The position numbers and the translations under genes are program-made. From Haloarcula vallismortis ATCC 29715 (GTDB lineage Archaea; Halobacteriota; Halobacteria; Halobacteriales; Haloarculaceae): a stretch of 64,000 nucleotides of DNA. Every line of letters begins with the position of its first letter. Positions within the stretch are counted from its first letter, which is position 1. The DNA is taken from contig NZ_AOLQ01000069.1 in assembly GCF_000337775.1 (NCBI RefSeq), forward strand, positions 248,001 through 312,000, written 5' to 3'. Positions 1 through 8,583 of this stretch are shown here, piece by piece. Below the pieces are notes generated by a model that had not been told where the DNA came from, ran no database searches, and saw only the letters and a list, made by a program, of their open reading frames with translations.

Positions 1-418
1 CAACACCATCCGCGCTGTCGCCGACTACCAGTTCGGGGAAGGTGCGGGCGACGAACTGTTCGACGACCTGTCGACGCAGGGCCGGTACCCACAACTGCGA
101 GCCGACGACGCTGACGGGGAGCAACTGGCAGCGCTGGCCCAGCAGTACGGTGTCCTTTCGCTGACGACTGCTGGAGCGCGACGCTGGGTCGAGAGCGATG
201 TACCGACGAAAACAGTCGAAATCGAACCGTTCGTCCCCCACGGCTCGGTGCTCGCGCCAGGGATTACCGACGCCAGCGACGATATCCGCGTTGGCGACGA
301 CGTGGTGATTCAGGGTGACGCAGCCTTCGGCGTCGGCCGTGCACAGATGAGCGGCCCTGAGATGCGGTCCTCGACGCGAGGCATCGCCGTCCAGATGCGC
401 CACGTCGACGAGCAGTAG
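1..418 (+). CDS. PUA domain RNA-binding protein (5'-truncated)
   Basis: The reading frame is open from base 2 to a TAG at 416-418, giving 138 residues with the start outside the window. The N-terminal part resembles the small haloarchaeal PUA proteins (motif RAVADYQFG), so probably only 10-20 residues are missing. The C-terminal half (FVPHGSVLAPGI, then VGDDVVIQGD and VGRAQMSG) is a typical PUA fold, which binds RNA in tRNA-modifying enzymes. RaSEA lies 500 bases downstream on the same strand, so a link to archaeosine formation is likely. The catalytic transglycosylase itself is not in the window. It could instead be a free-standing RNA-binding accessory protein. Confidence 0.75.
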   Translation, partial: NTIRAVADYQFGEGAGDELFDDLSTQGRYPQLRADDADGEQLAALAQQYGVLSLTTAGARRWVESDVPTKTVEIEPFVPHGSVLAPGITDASDDIRVGDDVVIQGDAAFGVGRAQMSGPEMRSSTRGIAVQMRHVDEQ

Positions 419-481
419 TTGCGGTTGCAGCCGTCGTCCCATCACCGCGCGACTTATCGGCCGAGCGGGGCAACGGCAGGT

Positions 482-889
482 ATGGACTGGTCGGGACGCC
501 GGCGGTACCTGCCCGCAGCCGGATTCTCGCTCCTGTTACTCGTCACGTCACTTCTCCTGGTTCCCGAGGGGGCAGGCGAGCAGGTCCCCGCGCTCCTCGG
601 TTTCGCGCTGGACAAGTGGGTGCACGCGGCGAGTTACGGGCTACTGGCGGCACTGCTCGCGTGGGGCCGACAGGCCCGTGACGTGACCACAGTCGCAGCA
701 CTCGTGACCGTCTCCGTCTGTTACGGGGCGGGAGTCGAACTCTTGCAGGCCCTCGTCCCGTCACGCGGTGTGAGCGGCGCTGACTTCGTGGCTAACGCTG
801 TCGGGGCCGTTCTTGCCGGGCTGGCGTGGCTCCTTGTCCGCCGATTCGGCAAGCTTTCAGACCGAACCGGCCCACCGCCCCGGCAGTAA
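482..889 (+). CDS. VanZ-like family membrane protein
   Basis: A 135-residue protein with about four hydrophobic segments: residues 9-26, 35-52, 63-80 and 98-115. The KWVHAASYGLLAALL segment and the later GVELLQALVPSRGVSGADFVANAVGA stretch match the VanZ-like layout, with its conserved H, E and D in a membrane context. The frame is open from 419, but the ATG at 482 gives a sensible first helix and is preferred. The C-terminus overlaps no neighbour and RaSEA starts 38 bases later. The biochemical role of VanZ-like proteins in archaea is unknown. Confidence 0.75.
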   Translation: MDWSGRRRYLPAAGFSLLLLVTSLLLVPEGAGEQVPALLGFALDKWVHAASYGLLAALLAWGRQARDVTTVAALVTVSVCYGAGVELLQALVPSRGVSGADFVANAVGAVLAGLAWLLVRRFGKLSDRTGPPPRQ

Positions 890-927
890 CGAAGCGGCTT
901 TACGCGCTCATCGGCTACCTCGCCCCA

Positions 928-2004
928 ATGAGTAAGCCCAGTCCCGAGGTCTACGAGGAGGGCAAGGGCATGGATGCCCACAACTCCGTGATGCGCGACA
1001 TCCGGTCGCGCAACGACTCGACGTACGACCCTCGTGAGCCGACTCGCGTATGGCTCGACGAGGACAACACGCCAGATGGCGTCTACCAGAGCCTGACCAT
1101 CATCCTGAACACCGGTGGCTGCCGGTGGGCCCGCGCCGGCGGCTGTACGATGTGTGGCTACGTCGCCGAGAGCGTCGAGGGCGGCAGCGTCGCCCACGAG
1201 GACCTCATGGCACAGATCCAGCACTGTCTGGACCACGAAAGCGAGAACAGTGACGAGCAGAGCGGGCTCATCAAAATCTACACCTCCGGCAGTTTTCTCG
1301 ACGAGCGCGAGGTCCCGGCAGAAACCCGTCAGGCTATCGCCGAGACCTTCGCCGACCGCGAGCGCATCGTCGTCGAGTCGCTACCCGATTTCGTCGACGA
1401 GGAGACGGTCGGCGACTTCGTCGACGTGGGGCTGGAAACGGACGTGGCCGTTGGTCTGGAGACGGCGACCGACCGCGTGCGCCACGACTGCGTGAACAAG
1501 TACTTCGACTTTGCCGACTTCGAGGCGGCCTCCGAAGCAGCGCAGGCGGCCGGCGCTGGCGTCAAAGCCTATCTGCTGATGAAGCCCCCCTTCCTTGCCG
1601 AAGCCGAGGCCGTCGAGGACATGAAACGGTCGGTGCGGCGCTGTGCGGCTGTCGACGGTTGTCACACCGTCTCGATGAACCCCTGTAACGTCCAGCGCTA
1701 CACGATGGTCGAGGAACTGTACCACGATGGCGGCTACCGGCCGCCCTGGCTCTGGTCGGTCGCCGACGTGCTGGAATCTACGGCTGATGAGGATGTCATC
1801 GTCGTCTCGGACCCTGTCGGCCACGGCAGCGACCGCGGCCCGCACAACTGCGGGGAGTGTGACGACAAAGTCCAGCGCGCTATCAAGGACTTCGACCTCC
1901 GGCAGGACCCGTCGGTGTTCGAGCAGGTGAGTTGCGAGTGCGAGGCGACGTGGGACGCCGTCATCGAACGCGAGCGAAGTTACTCGCTCCCGCTCGCTCG
2001 ATAG
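928..2004 (+). CDS. raSEA: Archaeosine synthase radical SAM subunit RaSEA
   Basis: A 358-residue radical SAM protein. RaSEA acts with ArcS to turn the lysine adduct of preQ0 in tRNA into archaeosine at G15. The cluster motif is C65-x7-C73-x2-C76 within GGCRWARAGGCTMCGY, the unusual spacing of this family. Other family-like stretches are LIKIYTSGSFLD (about residues 112-123) and VGLETATDRV. A cysteine-rich C-terminal part (HNCGECDD, then SCEC) may bind zinc. The frame is open from 826, but the ATG at 928 begins the family-like MSKPSPEVY. The PUA protein gene just upstream supports a tRNA-modification locus. Confidence 0.88.
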   Translation: MSKPSPEVYEEGKGMDAHNSVMRDIRSRNDSTYDPREPTRVWLDEDNTPDGVYQSLTIILNTGGCRWARAGGCTMCGYVAESVEGGSVAHEDLMAQIQHCLDHESENSDEQSGLIKIYTSGSFLDEREVPAETRQAIAETFADRERIVVESLPDFVDEETVGDFVDVGLETDVAVGLETATDRVRHDCVNKYFDFADFEAASEAAQAAGAGVKAYLLMKPPFLAEAEAVEDMKRSVRRCAAVDGCHTVSMNPCNVQRYTMVEELYHDGGYRPPWLWSVADVLESTADEDVIVVSDPVGHGSDRGPHNCGECDDKVQRAIKDFDLRQDPSVFEQVSCECEATWDAVIERERSYSLPLAR

Positions 2005-2068
2005 TACTTCGAGTACCAGAAACCGTGTGACGGCCTGTCGACCAACGTTTATCCGTCTTTCGCCCATA

Positions 2069-2242
2069 ATGCTGTTCGATATGACCCCGAACGGTGACCA
2101 GAACAGGCGCAGTTTCAATACGCGCGGGACGGTCACGGAATGTGACCTGTGCGGTGAACAGCGACAGTGTATCGACGACGACGGAATGGTTGCCTGCAGT
2201 GCCTGCCAGTCTGACCTGCTGCCGTCTAACTGGGGCATCTGA
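2069..2242 (+). CDS. Small zinc-finger protein
   Basis: A 57-residue protein with two CxxC pairs, CDLC and CSAC, spaced 18 residues apart. This is the zinc-ribbon layout common among haloarchaeal microproteins. A TATA-like tttatcc at 2049-2055 sits about 18 bases before this ATG; another in-frame ATG at 2081 gives 53 residues and fits a leaderless transcript better. The two starts cannot be separated by eye. Function is unknown. It lies between raSEA and the convergent ModE-like gene. Confidence 0.65.
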   Translation: MLFDMTPNGDQNRRSFNTRGTVTECDLCGEQRQCIDDDGMVACSACQSDLLPSNWGI

Positions 2243-2271
2243 AGCTGCTGACGGACGCGGTTTTCTATCGC

Positions 2272-3000
2272 TTACGACGATTCGTCCGACCCCGGCTGCT
2301 CGATCGCCGGGATGACGCCGACGGTTGCGGTCGCTTTGAACGAGGCGACAAGCTCTGCGCCCGTAGTGATGTCGAGCTTCTCAAGGCTCGTGTCGGTCAC
2401 GAGTGCGCACAGCGTCGTGTCTGGATCGACAGCCAGCGCGACCAGCGCGATAGACGCGCCTTCCTCTATGTGTTCGACGGTGCCGGCGAACTGATTGCGT
2501 GCGCTCGTCCCTGCCGGTTCGGGCGCTTCCGGCGGTGCGTTCAGTGTCACCGTATCAGCGCGGATACCGACCTCAACGGCGTCGCCGGCGTCGGCGTCCG
2601 TATCGACGATGGCCCGGACCGTCCCCGGCGGCGTCTCGACGGTCGCCAGCTCGCCGTCGCGGTCGACGACGGTCCCCCGGAGGACCGTTTCCGCTGCCGT
2701 CGCTACCCCGTCGAACTCGGCCTGAAGTCGCTGAAACCGGGCCAACAGTTGCTCGGCAGTGTCCGTGAGTTCGCTCCCGCCGCCGCCGCTGCCGCCCCGA
2801 CTGCGGTCGACCAGCGGGCCGAAGGCCGCTTCGAGTTCGACGATGCGCCGCTGGGCGTGGGCGTAGGATCGGCCCAGCGCGTCGGCGGCGGCGTTCAGCG
2901 ACCCGTGGGCGGCGACCGCCTGTAGGAGCGTCCGGTCGCGGGCGGTCAGCGCCACGTCGCCCTGCCCCAGTCGCACTTCGACGTCTGCGGTCGCGTCCAT
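2272..3000 (-). CDS. ModE-like molybdate/tungstate-responsive regulator
   Basis: A 242-residue protein with a LysR/ModE-type winged helix at about residues 15-85 ([29 protein letters not shown]). It is followed by two TOBE-like oxyanion-binding repeats at about 107-150 and 167-232, the second with [11 protein letters not shown] glycine/serine linker at about 68-76 separates the halves. ModE proteins sense molybdate or tungstate with their TOBE pair and repress uptake genes. It is transcribed divergently from tupA with about 120 bases between, which places its likely operator there. Whether it responds to Mo or W cannot be read from sequence. Confidence 0.85.
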   Translation of the reverse strand: MDATADVEVRLGQGDVALTARDRTLLQAVAAHGSLNAAADALGRSYAHAQRRIVELEAAFGPLVDRSRGGSGGGGSELTDTAEQLLARFQRLQAEFDGVATAAETVLRGTVVDRDGELATVETPPGTVRAIVDTDADAGDAVEVGIRADTVTLNAPPEAPEPAGTSARNQFAGTVEHIEEGASIALVALAVDPDTTLCALVTDTSLEKLDITTGAELVASFKATATVGVIPAIEQPGSDESS

Positions 3001-3088
3001 ACTGCCTCATAACCGTGCCCTCACAAAGGCGTTGCCGCGCGGGGACTGCCAGCCATCCCACTCCGGCGTGGCAGACATCACCATCAAC

Positions 3089-3095
3089 AATTAAG
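3089..3095 (+). promoter_or_regulatory. TATA-like box of tupA
   Basis: AT-rich hexamer-like aattaag in a GC-rich spacer. Its centre is about 27 bases before the ATG at 3120, which would make the transcript leaderless and argues for that start over the ATG at 3114. The spacer also holds the start region of the divergent ModE-like gene, so a shared operator is plausible. None was identified by eye. Confidence 0.45.
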
Positions 3096-3119
3096 AACCC
3101 GGCCGCCGTCGTTATGTCC

Positions 3120-4163
3120 ATGCCGATGCAACGCCGACGGTTCCTCGCATCACTGGGGGCTGTCTCAGTGGTTGGACTCGCTGGCTGTGCTGGCGAGGGC
3201 GACCCCAGCGGCTCGACGGCGACACAGAGCGGTGGCGGGGCGGACGGACAGTCTGGTGGGGCACAGACCGACTCGGGCCAGATCGGCGACGGCGAACTGG
3301 TGCTCGCTACGACAACAAGCACCTACGACACGGGGCTTCTCGGCGCGCTCCATCCCGTGTTCGAGGAGAGCTACGGCGTGACGATGAAGACTATCCCGAA
3401 GGGGACCGGCGCGAGTCTCCGGACGGCACGGGACGGCGACGCCGACGTAATTCTCGTCCACGCCCGCAACGCCGAGGACAAGTTCATGCAGGACGGGTTC
3501 GGCGTCAACCGCCGGGACGTGATGTTCAACGACTTCGTCATCGTCGGGCCGGACGGCGATCCGGCGGGCATCAACGGGATGGATAGCGCCACCGACGCCT
3601 TCACCACCATCGCCGAGCGCGAGTCGACGTTCGTCTCGCGGGGCGACGACTCCGGGACGAACAAGAAGGAACTGCTCGTCTGGGACGAAGCTGGCACGGA
3701 CCCCAGCGGCGAGTGGTATCGCGCCGTCGGCAAGGGGATGGGCGATACGCTCGTACAGGCGAGTCAGACCGGCGCGTACACGCTCGCCGACCGGGGGACC
3801 TATCTCTCGATGCAAAACGAGATCGAGCTCGCGATTCACGTTCAGGGGCCGTTGCAAGGCGGCCCGGTCATCCTCAAGAACCCCTACGGCGTGATGGCGG
3901 TCAACCCCGCGAAATACGACGACGTGAACTACGAGGCGGCGATGGCCTACATCGGCTTCCTGACGAGCCCGACCGGGCAGTCGATGATCGCCGACTACAC
4001 CGCCAACGGCTCGCAGCTGTTCTTCCCGAACGCCATCGCCGAGGAGCCGAACTTCGGCCAGTACGTCCCGCAGGGGTATACGGCACAGCAAGCTAGTAGC
4101 CTCTCACCACGTGACAGAGAGTACCTGTACTGGGTCGACAAGCAAGTCCCGGCGGAGTACTGA
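3120..4163 (+). CDS. tupA: Tungstate ABC transporter substrate-binding lipoprotein
   Basis: A 347-residue Tat-exported lipoprotein. The signal has RRRFLASLG near residue 4 and a lipobox VVGLAGC, followed by a Ser/Gly/Thr-rich linker. The mature part begins with [13 protein letters not shown] and has FNDFVIVGP, the signature of TupA tungstate-binding proteins rather than ModA. It captures tungstate outside the membrane for TupB/TupC. In-frame ATGs at 3114 and 3126 are alternatives; 3120 fits the TATA spacing. tupB follows after 4 bases and the ModE-like regulator is divergent. Molybdate specificity cannot be fully excluded. Confidence 0.87.
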   Translation: MPMQRRRFLASLGAVSVVGLAGCAGEGDPSGSTATQSGGGADGQSGGAQTDSGQIGDGELVLATTTSTYDTGLLGALHPVFEESYGVTMKTIPKGTGASLRTARDGDADVILVHARNAEDKFMQDGFGVNRRDVMFNDFVIVGPDGDPAGINGMDSATDAFTTIAERESTFVSRGDDSGTNKKELLVWDEAGTDPSGEWYRAVGKGMGDTLVQASQTGAYTLADRGTYLSMQNEIELAIHVQGPLQGGPVILKNPYGVMAVNPAKYDDVNYEAAMAYIGFLTSPTGQSMIADYTANGSQLFFPNAIAEEPNFGQYVPQGYTAQQASSLSPRDREYLYWVDKQVPAEY

Positions 4164-4167
4164 CCCG

Positions 4168-4872
4168 ATGATTCCACTGCAAGCACAGCTCCCGGACGGC
4201 GGCTGGACGTACGTCGTGAGCATCGTCGCCGTCTCGCTGTACGTCAGCCTCACTGCCGTCGGACTGAGCACGCTGTTCAGCCTGCCCGTCGCGCTGGGTA
4301 TCGGCTTCACCGATTTCCGCGGGAAGCGGCTGGTCACAGCTGTCGTCAACACCGGCATGGGGTTCCCGAGTGTCGTCGTCGGGCTCCTCGTCCTGATTCT
4401 CCTGTCCAACAGCGGGCCGCTGGGGAGCCTCGACCTCGCGTTTACCCCGCGGGCGATGATACTCTCCCAGTTCGTTCTCGCGACGCCGGTCCTGTTGAGC
4501 GTCAGCCTCTCGGCCGTGGAGGGCGTCGACCAGTCGGTCCGCGACGCGGCCTATGCGATGGGCGGCACTAGGGTCGACGTGGGGCTGGCGGTCATCAAGG
4601 AGGCCCGCTTTGGCATCATCACTGCGATTCTCGCCGGGTTCGGCCGGGCCATCAGCGAGGTCGGGTCGATACTCATCGTCGGCGGCAACATCGTCTACAG
4701 CGACGGCCAGTCCTACACCCGGACGCTGACGACCGCGATAACCGTCGAGGCCCGGCAGGGCCGCTACGAGGTCGGCCTCGTCCTCGGCGTGATACTCCTC
4801 GCGCTCGTCCTCGCTGTCAACGGACTCGGATCGTGGCTCCGGAATCAGGACCGGGGTGAGCGCTCGGTATGA
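4168..4872 (+). CDS. tupB: Tungstate ABC transporter permease
   Basis: A 234-residue inner-membrane permease with about five to six transmembrane helices. The coupling-loop motif is near residue 138 ([25 protein letters not shown]). It forms the channel that accepts tungstate from TupA and is driven by TupC. The ATG at 4168 lies 4 bases after the tupA stop, and its 3' end overlaps tupC by 4 bases (ATGA). The frame is open from a GTG at 4111, but that part is the out-of-frame tail of tupA. Confidence 0.87.
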   Translation: MIPLQAQLPDGGWTYVVSIVAVSLYVSLTAVGLSTLFSLPVALGIGFTDFRGKRLVTAVVNTGMGFPSVVVGLLVLILLSNSGPLGSLDLAFTPRAMILSQFVLATPVLLSVSLSAVEGVDQSVRDAAYAMGGTRVDVGLAVIKEARFGIITAILAGFGRAISEVGSILIVGGNIVYSDGQSYTRTLTTAITVEARQGRYEVGLVLGVILLALVLAVNGLGSWLRNQDRGERSV

Positions 4873-5684
4873 CGCTCTCCGTGACCGACGTAACCGCCGG
4901 ATTTGGTAGCTCGACTGTCCTCCGGAATGTCTCGCTTGCGGTCGAGCCGGGGGAAGTCGTCACCGTCGTCGGCCCATCCGGCACCGGCAAGACGACGCTG
5001 CTGCGCCTGCTTGCGACCTTCCGCCGACCCGACGCCGGAACGGTGGCGTGGGACGACCGCGACATCTGGACGATGGCTGACGACGAGCGGCTGGGCGTCC
5101 GCCGGCAGGTGAGTATGGTGTTCCAGGAGCCGAGCCTGTTCAACGCGCCCGTCCATCGGAACGTCTCCTATGGCCTGCGCGTCAGGGAACCCTGGCAGGC
5201 CCGACTCCGCCGGGGGCTTCGCGAACTTGTCGGCTCGTCGCGGCCCGCCGATACCGTTGTATCTGCGCTTGAAACGGTCGGGCTCGCGGACGTGGGCGAC
5301 CAGAACGCACTCTCACTGTCCGGCGGCGAAGCCCAACGGGTCGCGTTCGCGCGGGCGCTCGCCGTCGACCCGGCGGTCATGCTGCTGGACGAGCCAACGT
5401 CGAACCTCGACCCGCACAACACGGCCCTGCTCGAAAACGCAATCGAGCGAGCGCGGGACCGCGGCGTTGGCGTCGTCGTCGCCACCCACGACATGCATCA
5501 GGCAAAGCGCATCTCAGACCGCATGGCCTTCCTCCACGACGGTGAACTGGTCGAGACCGGCCTGCCCGAACAGCTGTTCGAGAACCCCACCGACGCCCGG
5601 ACCGCACGGTTCCTCGACGGCGAACTACTCGTCGGTGACCGGAGCGGGTCGCGTGCGCCGCAGTCGCCGACAGCCGACCCATAA
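4869..5684 (+). CDS. tupC: Tungstate ABC transporter ATP-binding protein
   Basis: A 271-residue ABC ATPase. Walker A is GPSGTGKTT (residues 35-43), the signature LSGGEAQR (150-157), Walker B and D-loop [12 protein letters not shown] (170-181), and the switch His lies in VVATHDMHQ. It energises tungstate import with TupB. Translation is probably coupled to tupB through the ATGA overlap. The last 20 residues ([16 protein letters not shown]) are a short disordered tail without TOBE-like regulation, consistent with the sensing role being in the separate ModE-like protein. Confidence 0.88.
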   Translation: MTLSVTDVTAGFGSSTVLRNVSLAVEPGEVVTVVGPSGTGKTTLLRLLATFRRPDAGTVAWDDRDIWTMADDERLGVRRQVSMVFQEPSLFNAPVHRNVSYGLRVREPWQARLRRGLRELVGSSRPADTVVSALETVGLADVGDQNALSLSGGEAQRVAFARALAVDPAVMLLDEPTSNLDPHNTALLENAIERARDRGVGVVVATHDMHQAKRISDRMAFLHDGELVETGLPEQLFENPTDARTARFLDGELLVGDRSGSRAPQSPTADP

Positions 5685-5748
5685 CTGCTGATTTCACTTA
5701 CACTCCGGTAAGCGTGTGCTTATACGGCTTGACCCACAAAGTTGGACT

Positions 5749-5787
5749 AGGGACCGCCGGACTATGTCACACGCTCCGCTGGTCCCT
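5749..5787. terminator. Imperfect hairpin between tupC and purQ
   Basis: AGGGACC at 5749-5755 pairs with GGTCCCT at 5781-5787. CGGA (5758-5761) pairs with TCCG (5775-5778) inside a 2x2 internal loop, leaving a 13-base apical loop. It sits in the 193-base gap between convergent tupC and purQ, so it could end either transcript or be part of a small RNA. There is no strong T-tract next to it. No credible gene was seen in the gap. Confidence 0.4.
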
Positions 5788-5877
5788 TCCCCTTTGCACT
5801 GAACCCATAGCGATGCGACTACGCGTCCAGATCCATTCTCCAGTGAAACCACCGCAATGAAACCAAAACTGCCGGTG

Positions 5878-6555
5878 TTACTCGGCGAAGCCCGTGAGCA
5901 CACCTTGCCCGTCGGTCCGGCTCAAGTCTGACAGCGTCGCCCGCTCGGGGTGGGGCATCATGACGGCGATGTGGTCGTCCTCACCGGTAACGCCGGCCAC
6001 GCTGTGTTTCGAGCCGTTCGGGTTCGCTTCGGGGGACACGTTTCCGTCCTCGTCGCAGTATTTGAACAGGACCCGGTTTTCGGCTTCAAGTTCGTCCAGC
6101 CGGTCGTCAGAGATCTCGTAGCGGCCCTCGCCGTGGGCGATGGGGAGTTCGACGACCTCGCCCTCGTCGTACTGGCTCGTCCAGGGCGTGTCGGCGTTTT
6201 CGACGCGGAGATGGACGTGTTCACACTGGAACCGGGCGCTCTCGTTGGTCGTGAACGCACCGGGGGTCAGCGACGACTCGCAGCCGATCTGTGCGCCGTT
6301 ACAGATGCCAAGCACCGGTGTCCCCTCGCTCGCGGCCTCGCGGATCTCGGCCATGATTGGTGAGCGGGCGGCCATCGCACCGGCACGGAGGTAATCGCCG
6401 TAGGAGAAGCCACCGGGGAGGACGACGCCGTCGACATCCTCGGGGAGGCCGTCCTCGTGCCAGACGAGTTCGGCGTCGAAATCGAGCGACGACAGAGCCT
6501 GTACGGAGTCGCGGTCGCAGTTCGAGCCGCCGAACTGGATGACGGCGATAGTCAC
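5878..6555 (-). CDS. purQ: Phosphoribosylformylglycinamidine synthase glutaminase subunit
   Basis: A 225-residue class I glutamine amidotransferase. PurQ hydrolyses glutamine and passes ammonia to PurL in step four of purine synthesis. The nucleophile is C85 in LGICNGAQIG; the catalytic His/Glu lie in PHPERA near the C-terminus. The first residues MTIAVIQFGGSNCD match the family. Both GTG 6555 and GTG 6564 are in frame; 6555 gives the typical N-terminus. purS is upstream on the same strand with a 52-base gap. purL is not in the window. Confidence 0.93.
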   Translation of the reverse strand: MTIAVIQFGGSNCDRDSVQALSSLDFDAELVWHEDGLPEDVDGVVLPGGFSYGDYLRAGAMAARSPIMAEIREAASEGTPVLGICNGAQIGCESSLTPGAFTTNESARFQCEHVHLRVENADTPWTSQYDEGEVVELPIAHGEGRYEISDDRLDELEAENRVLFKYCDEDGNVSPEANPNGSKHSVAGVTGEDDHIAVMMPHPERATLSDLSRTDGQGVLTGFAE

Positions 6556-6607
6556 AGTGACCACCCCGTGTGAGAACAGAGCATCGCCGTCAGTTTCGAG
6601 GCGATGG

Positions 6608-6862
6608 TCATTCTGCTTCGGTCACCTCGATGTCGTAATCGTGGATGGTGGGGTTCGCCAGTAGCCGCTCGGCCATCTCCTCGGCGCGTTCGGCCGCGTC
6701 GTCGGCGCTGTCGGCGTCGAGGTCCAGTTCGAACACGTCCGCCGAGCGGAGGTCGTTCAGGTCGAAGCCGAGGCGTTCCAGAGAGCGCTGTGTCGTCTCA
6801 GCCTCGGGGTCGAGAACGCCCCGCTTGAGCCGGACGGTGACGGTCGCGGTAAAGGCAGTCAT
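6608..6862 (-). CDS. purS: Phosphoribosylformylglycinamidine synthase subunit PurS
   Basis: An 84-residue PurS protein. PurS bridges PurL and PurQ in the FGAM synthase complex. Typical features are TVRLKRGVLDPEAETTQRSLERLGF and the C-terminal LLANPTIHDYDIEV. The ATG at 6862 is chosen over an upstream in-frame codon at 6871 because the family begins MTAFTATV. It lies directly upstream of purQ and is probably co-transcribed with it. Confidence 0.92.
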   Translation of the reverse strand: MTAFTATVTVRLKRGVLDPEAETTQRSLERLGFDLNDLRSADVFELDLDADSADDAAERAEEMAERLLANPTIHDYDIEVTEAE

Positions 6863-6913
6863 TACTGGCAAGCGAGCGGGCAGCGGAGAAAACGCTTGTG
6901 TTCTCCCGGCAGG

Positions 6914-7579
6914 TCACGTCCCGGCGCTGACCGGCGTCCACTCGGTCGGCTGGTCGCGCAGCCCTTTGACTCGGAGGTCGAGGTCGCCTGCGTCGGCACG
7001 AACGTCGACCCGGCCGTCGAAGAACTGTGCCACGCTCTCGACGACCTGCTCCTCGTGGGCGTCTGGGTCGAGCACGCAGACGCCGAGGCCGTCGGCGGTT
7101 CCGATTCGGCCGGTGATGGTGTTGAGGAACCGATACACTGCACGAACGTCGTCGCTGTAGACGAGTAGCGGCGTCAGCGTGATGATACCCGTCCGAACCC
7201 GCGTGTAGCCGTTCGCGTATGTCGATTCGTAGTGGCCGGAGTACTCGATACCGATGCCGGTCAGGTCCGCCGGCGTACTGACCGTAGACACGCTGTCGTC
7301 CTGCAGACCGCTGCTCTCCTGTGCGCAGTCGATGACGCGCACCCGGTCACGGTCGAGCACGCCGCCGTACCGCTCGAAGTCCTCTAGCATCGTTGTAGCA
7401 TCGCTGTCCGTCGAGACGAGGACGGTCCCGCCGTCGATGTCGGGGCTACAGAGCAACCGCAGTCCCATCTCTCGTGCGCCGCTCAGAACTGGGCCGGTCA
7501 CGAGCAGACTCGTCCCCAAGTCGACCGGATTCAGCGGCAGTCCGTCGAACCTGTATCGGTCGTCCTGTCGCTGTGACAT
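6914..7579 (-). CDS. Haloarchaeal HTR-like protein (RecA/KaiC-related fold, DUF7504-like)
   Basis: A 221-residue protein resembling haloarchaeal proteins related to RecA/KaiC ATPases that lack a clear Walker A: the expected P-loop position reads LLVTGPVLSGAREMG. The strand-like segments GTVLVSTDSDA and VRVIDCAQ and the ITLTPLLVYSDDVRAVYRFLN stretch are typical. Its ATG is read from the stop of the upstream receiver-GAF gene (4-base-type overlap at 7579), so the two are probably translated together. Such pairs are thought to take part in light or redox signalling, but no function is established. Confidence 0.65.
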   Translation of the reverse strand: MSQRQDDRYRFDGLPLNPVDLGTSLLVTGPVLSGAREMGLRLLCSPDIDGGTVLVSTDSDATTMLEDFERYGGVLDRDRVRVIDCAQESSGLQDDSVSTVSTPADLTGIGIEYSGHYESTYANGYTRVRTGIITLTPLLVYSDDVRAVYRFLNTITGRIGTADGLGVCVLDPDAHEEQVVESVAQFFDGRVDVRADAGDLDLRVKGLRDQPTEWTPVSAGT

Positions 7580-8454
7580 CAGGGCTCCTCCTGAAGTCGT
7601 CGCCGCAACAGCAGTTGTTCCTCGACCTCGTCAGCGAACCGCCGAAGGTCGTCCAGTTCCGCCTGTGTATAGCGCCGTGGCTCGCCGTCGGTACAACAGA
7701 CTGCACCGATTGCGTTTCCCGCTTCGTCGGTGAGTCTGACGCCCGCGTAGGACCTGATGTCGAGTCGTTTCAGCGCATCGACGTTGGCGAAACGTGGGTC
7801 CTCGTGAGTGTCCTCGACGACCATCGTCTCGTCCGAGAGAATCGTGTGGGTGCAGATGGTGTCCTCGCGGGAGAGCGTCCGCCAGTTGGCCCCTTCACAC
7901 GCCAGAAACCGCTCCTCGTGTTCGTCCATGAGGCCGACGAAGGCCACGTCGATGTCGAAGTGGCTGGTCATGAGTGCCGTCAGCCGGTCGAACGTGTCGA
8001 TTGCTGCCAGTCGGTCGACGTCGTATTGCTGGACGGCGGCCAGTCGCTCAGCCTCGGTTTCTGGAACTGGATAGGCCGCCTGCGTCACCTCGGCGGCAGC
8101 CATGGCGGCGACATCCGCAAGTCGCTCCCGGGACTCCGGAACCGTCCGTGGCACGTATTCGACGACCTGTTCGGGGCCGCCGCGAGGGAGGTCCGAGGGC
8201 GCGTGTTCGGTAAAGAGGATCACCACGCAGTCCGGGTTCACCTCACGGACCGCATCGACCACGTCGAACCCGTCACCGTCCGCGAAATCGAAGGCTGTCA
8301 CAACGCAGTCAATCGACCGGTCAAGTGCCGTATCTAGCGTATCGATGGACCCGACCTCCTCGACGCTGAGTCCAGCATCAGCTAGCACGTCCGCCGTCTC
8401 CGCCCGCTCGTCGGCATCCGGCTGGGCACAGAGAACGGTCGGCGAATCACTCAT
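7579..8454 (-). CDS. Receiver-like and GAF domain sensory protein
   Basis: A 291-residue protein. Residues 5-110 form a response-regulator receiver-like fold with the expected phospho-acceptor Asp56 in CVVTAFDFADGDG. A linker helix at about 115-150 leads to a GAF domain at about 150-285, with FDIDVAFVGLMDE, EDTICTHTIL and YAGVRLTDEAGNAIGAVCC; this is the cysteine/histidine-containing GAF type found in haloarchaeal bat-like sensors. There is no kinase or HTH domain. The preceding GTG at 8457 is an alternative start. It forms a two-gene unit with the downstream HTR-like gene. Confidence 0.72.
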   Translation of the reverse strand: MSDSPTVLCAQPDADERAETADVLADAGLSVEEVGSIDTLDTALDRSIDCVVTAFDFADGDGFDVVDAVREVNPDCVVILFTEHAPSDLPRGGPEQVVEYVPRTVPESRERLADVAAMAAAEVTQAAYPVPETEAERLAAVQQYDVDRLAAIDTFDRLTALMTSHFDIDVAFVGLMDEHEERFLACEGANWRTLSREDTICTHTILSDETMVVEDTHEDPRFANVDALKRLDIRSYAGVRLTDEAGNAIGAVCCTDGEPRRYTQAELDDLRRFADEVEEQLLLRRRLQEEP

Positions 8455-8570
8455 CACGGCCGTACATACACGGATGGATACACAAAGCGTTGGTGCCCGC
8501 GCTAGGTGGAAAACGAAGGCTTTTGCCGTGGGACTGCCGACTCTGGGTCAAATGAATCACGACGCTGTCC

Positions 8571-8577
8571 GGAGGTG
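8571..8577 (+). promoter_or_regulatory. Shine-Dalgarno site setting the purU start
   Basis: GGAGGTG lies 6 bases before the GTG at 8584. It is a strong complement to the 16S rRNA 3' end and is used here to choose this start over the in-frame GTG at 8506. It is unusual in a window where most genes appear leaderless. Confidence 0.6.
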
Positions 8578-8583
8578 GGTATC

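Noticed and set aside
1381-2238. 285-residue minus-strand frame
   Set aside because: Antisense to raSEA; no domain and shadow-type composition.
5694-5903. 69-residue minus-strand frame between tupC and purQ
   Set aside because: Composition is unlike haloarchaeal proteins (basic, Cys/Ser-rich), and it overlaps purQ's end and a hairpin.
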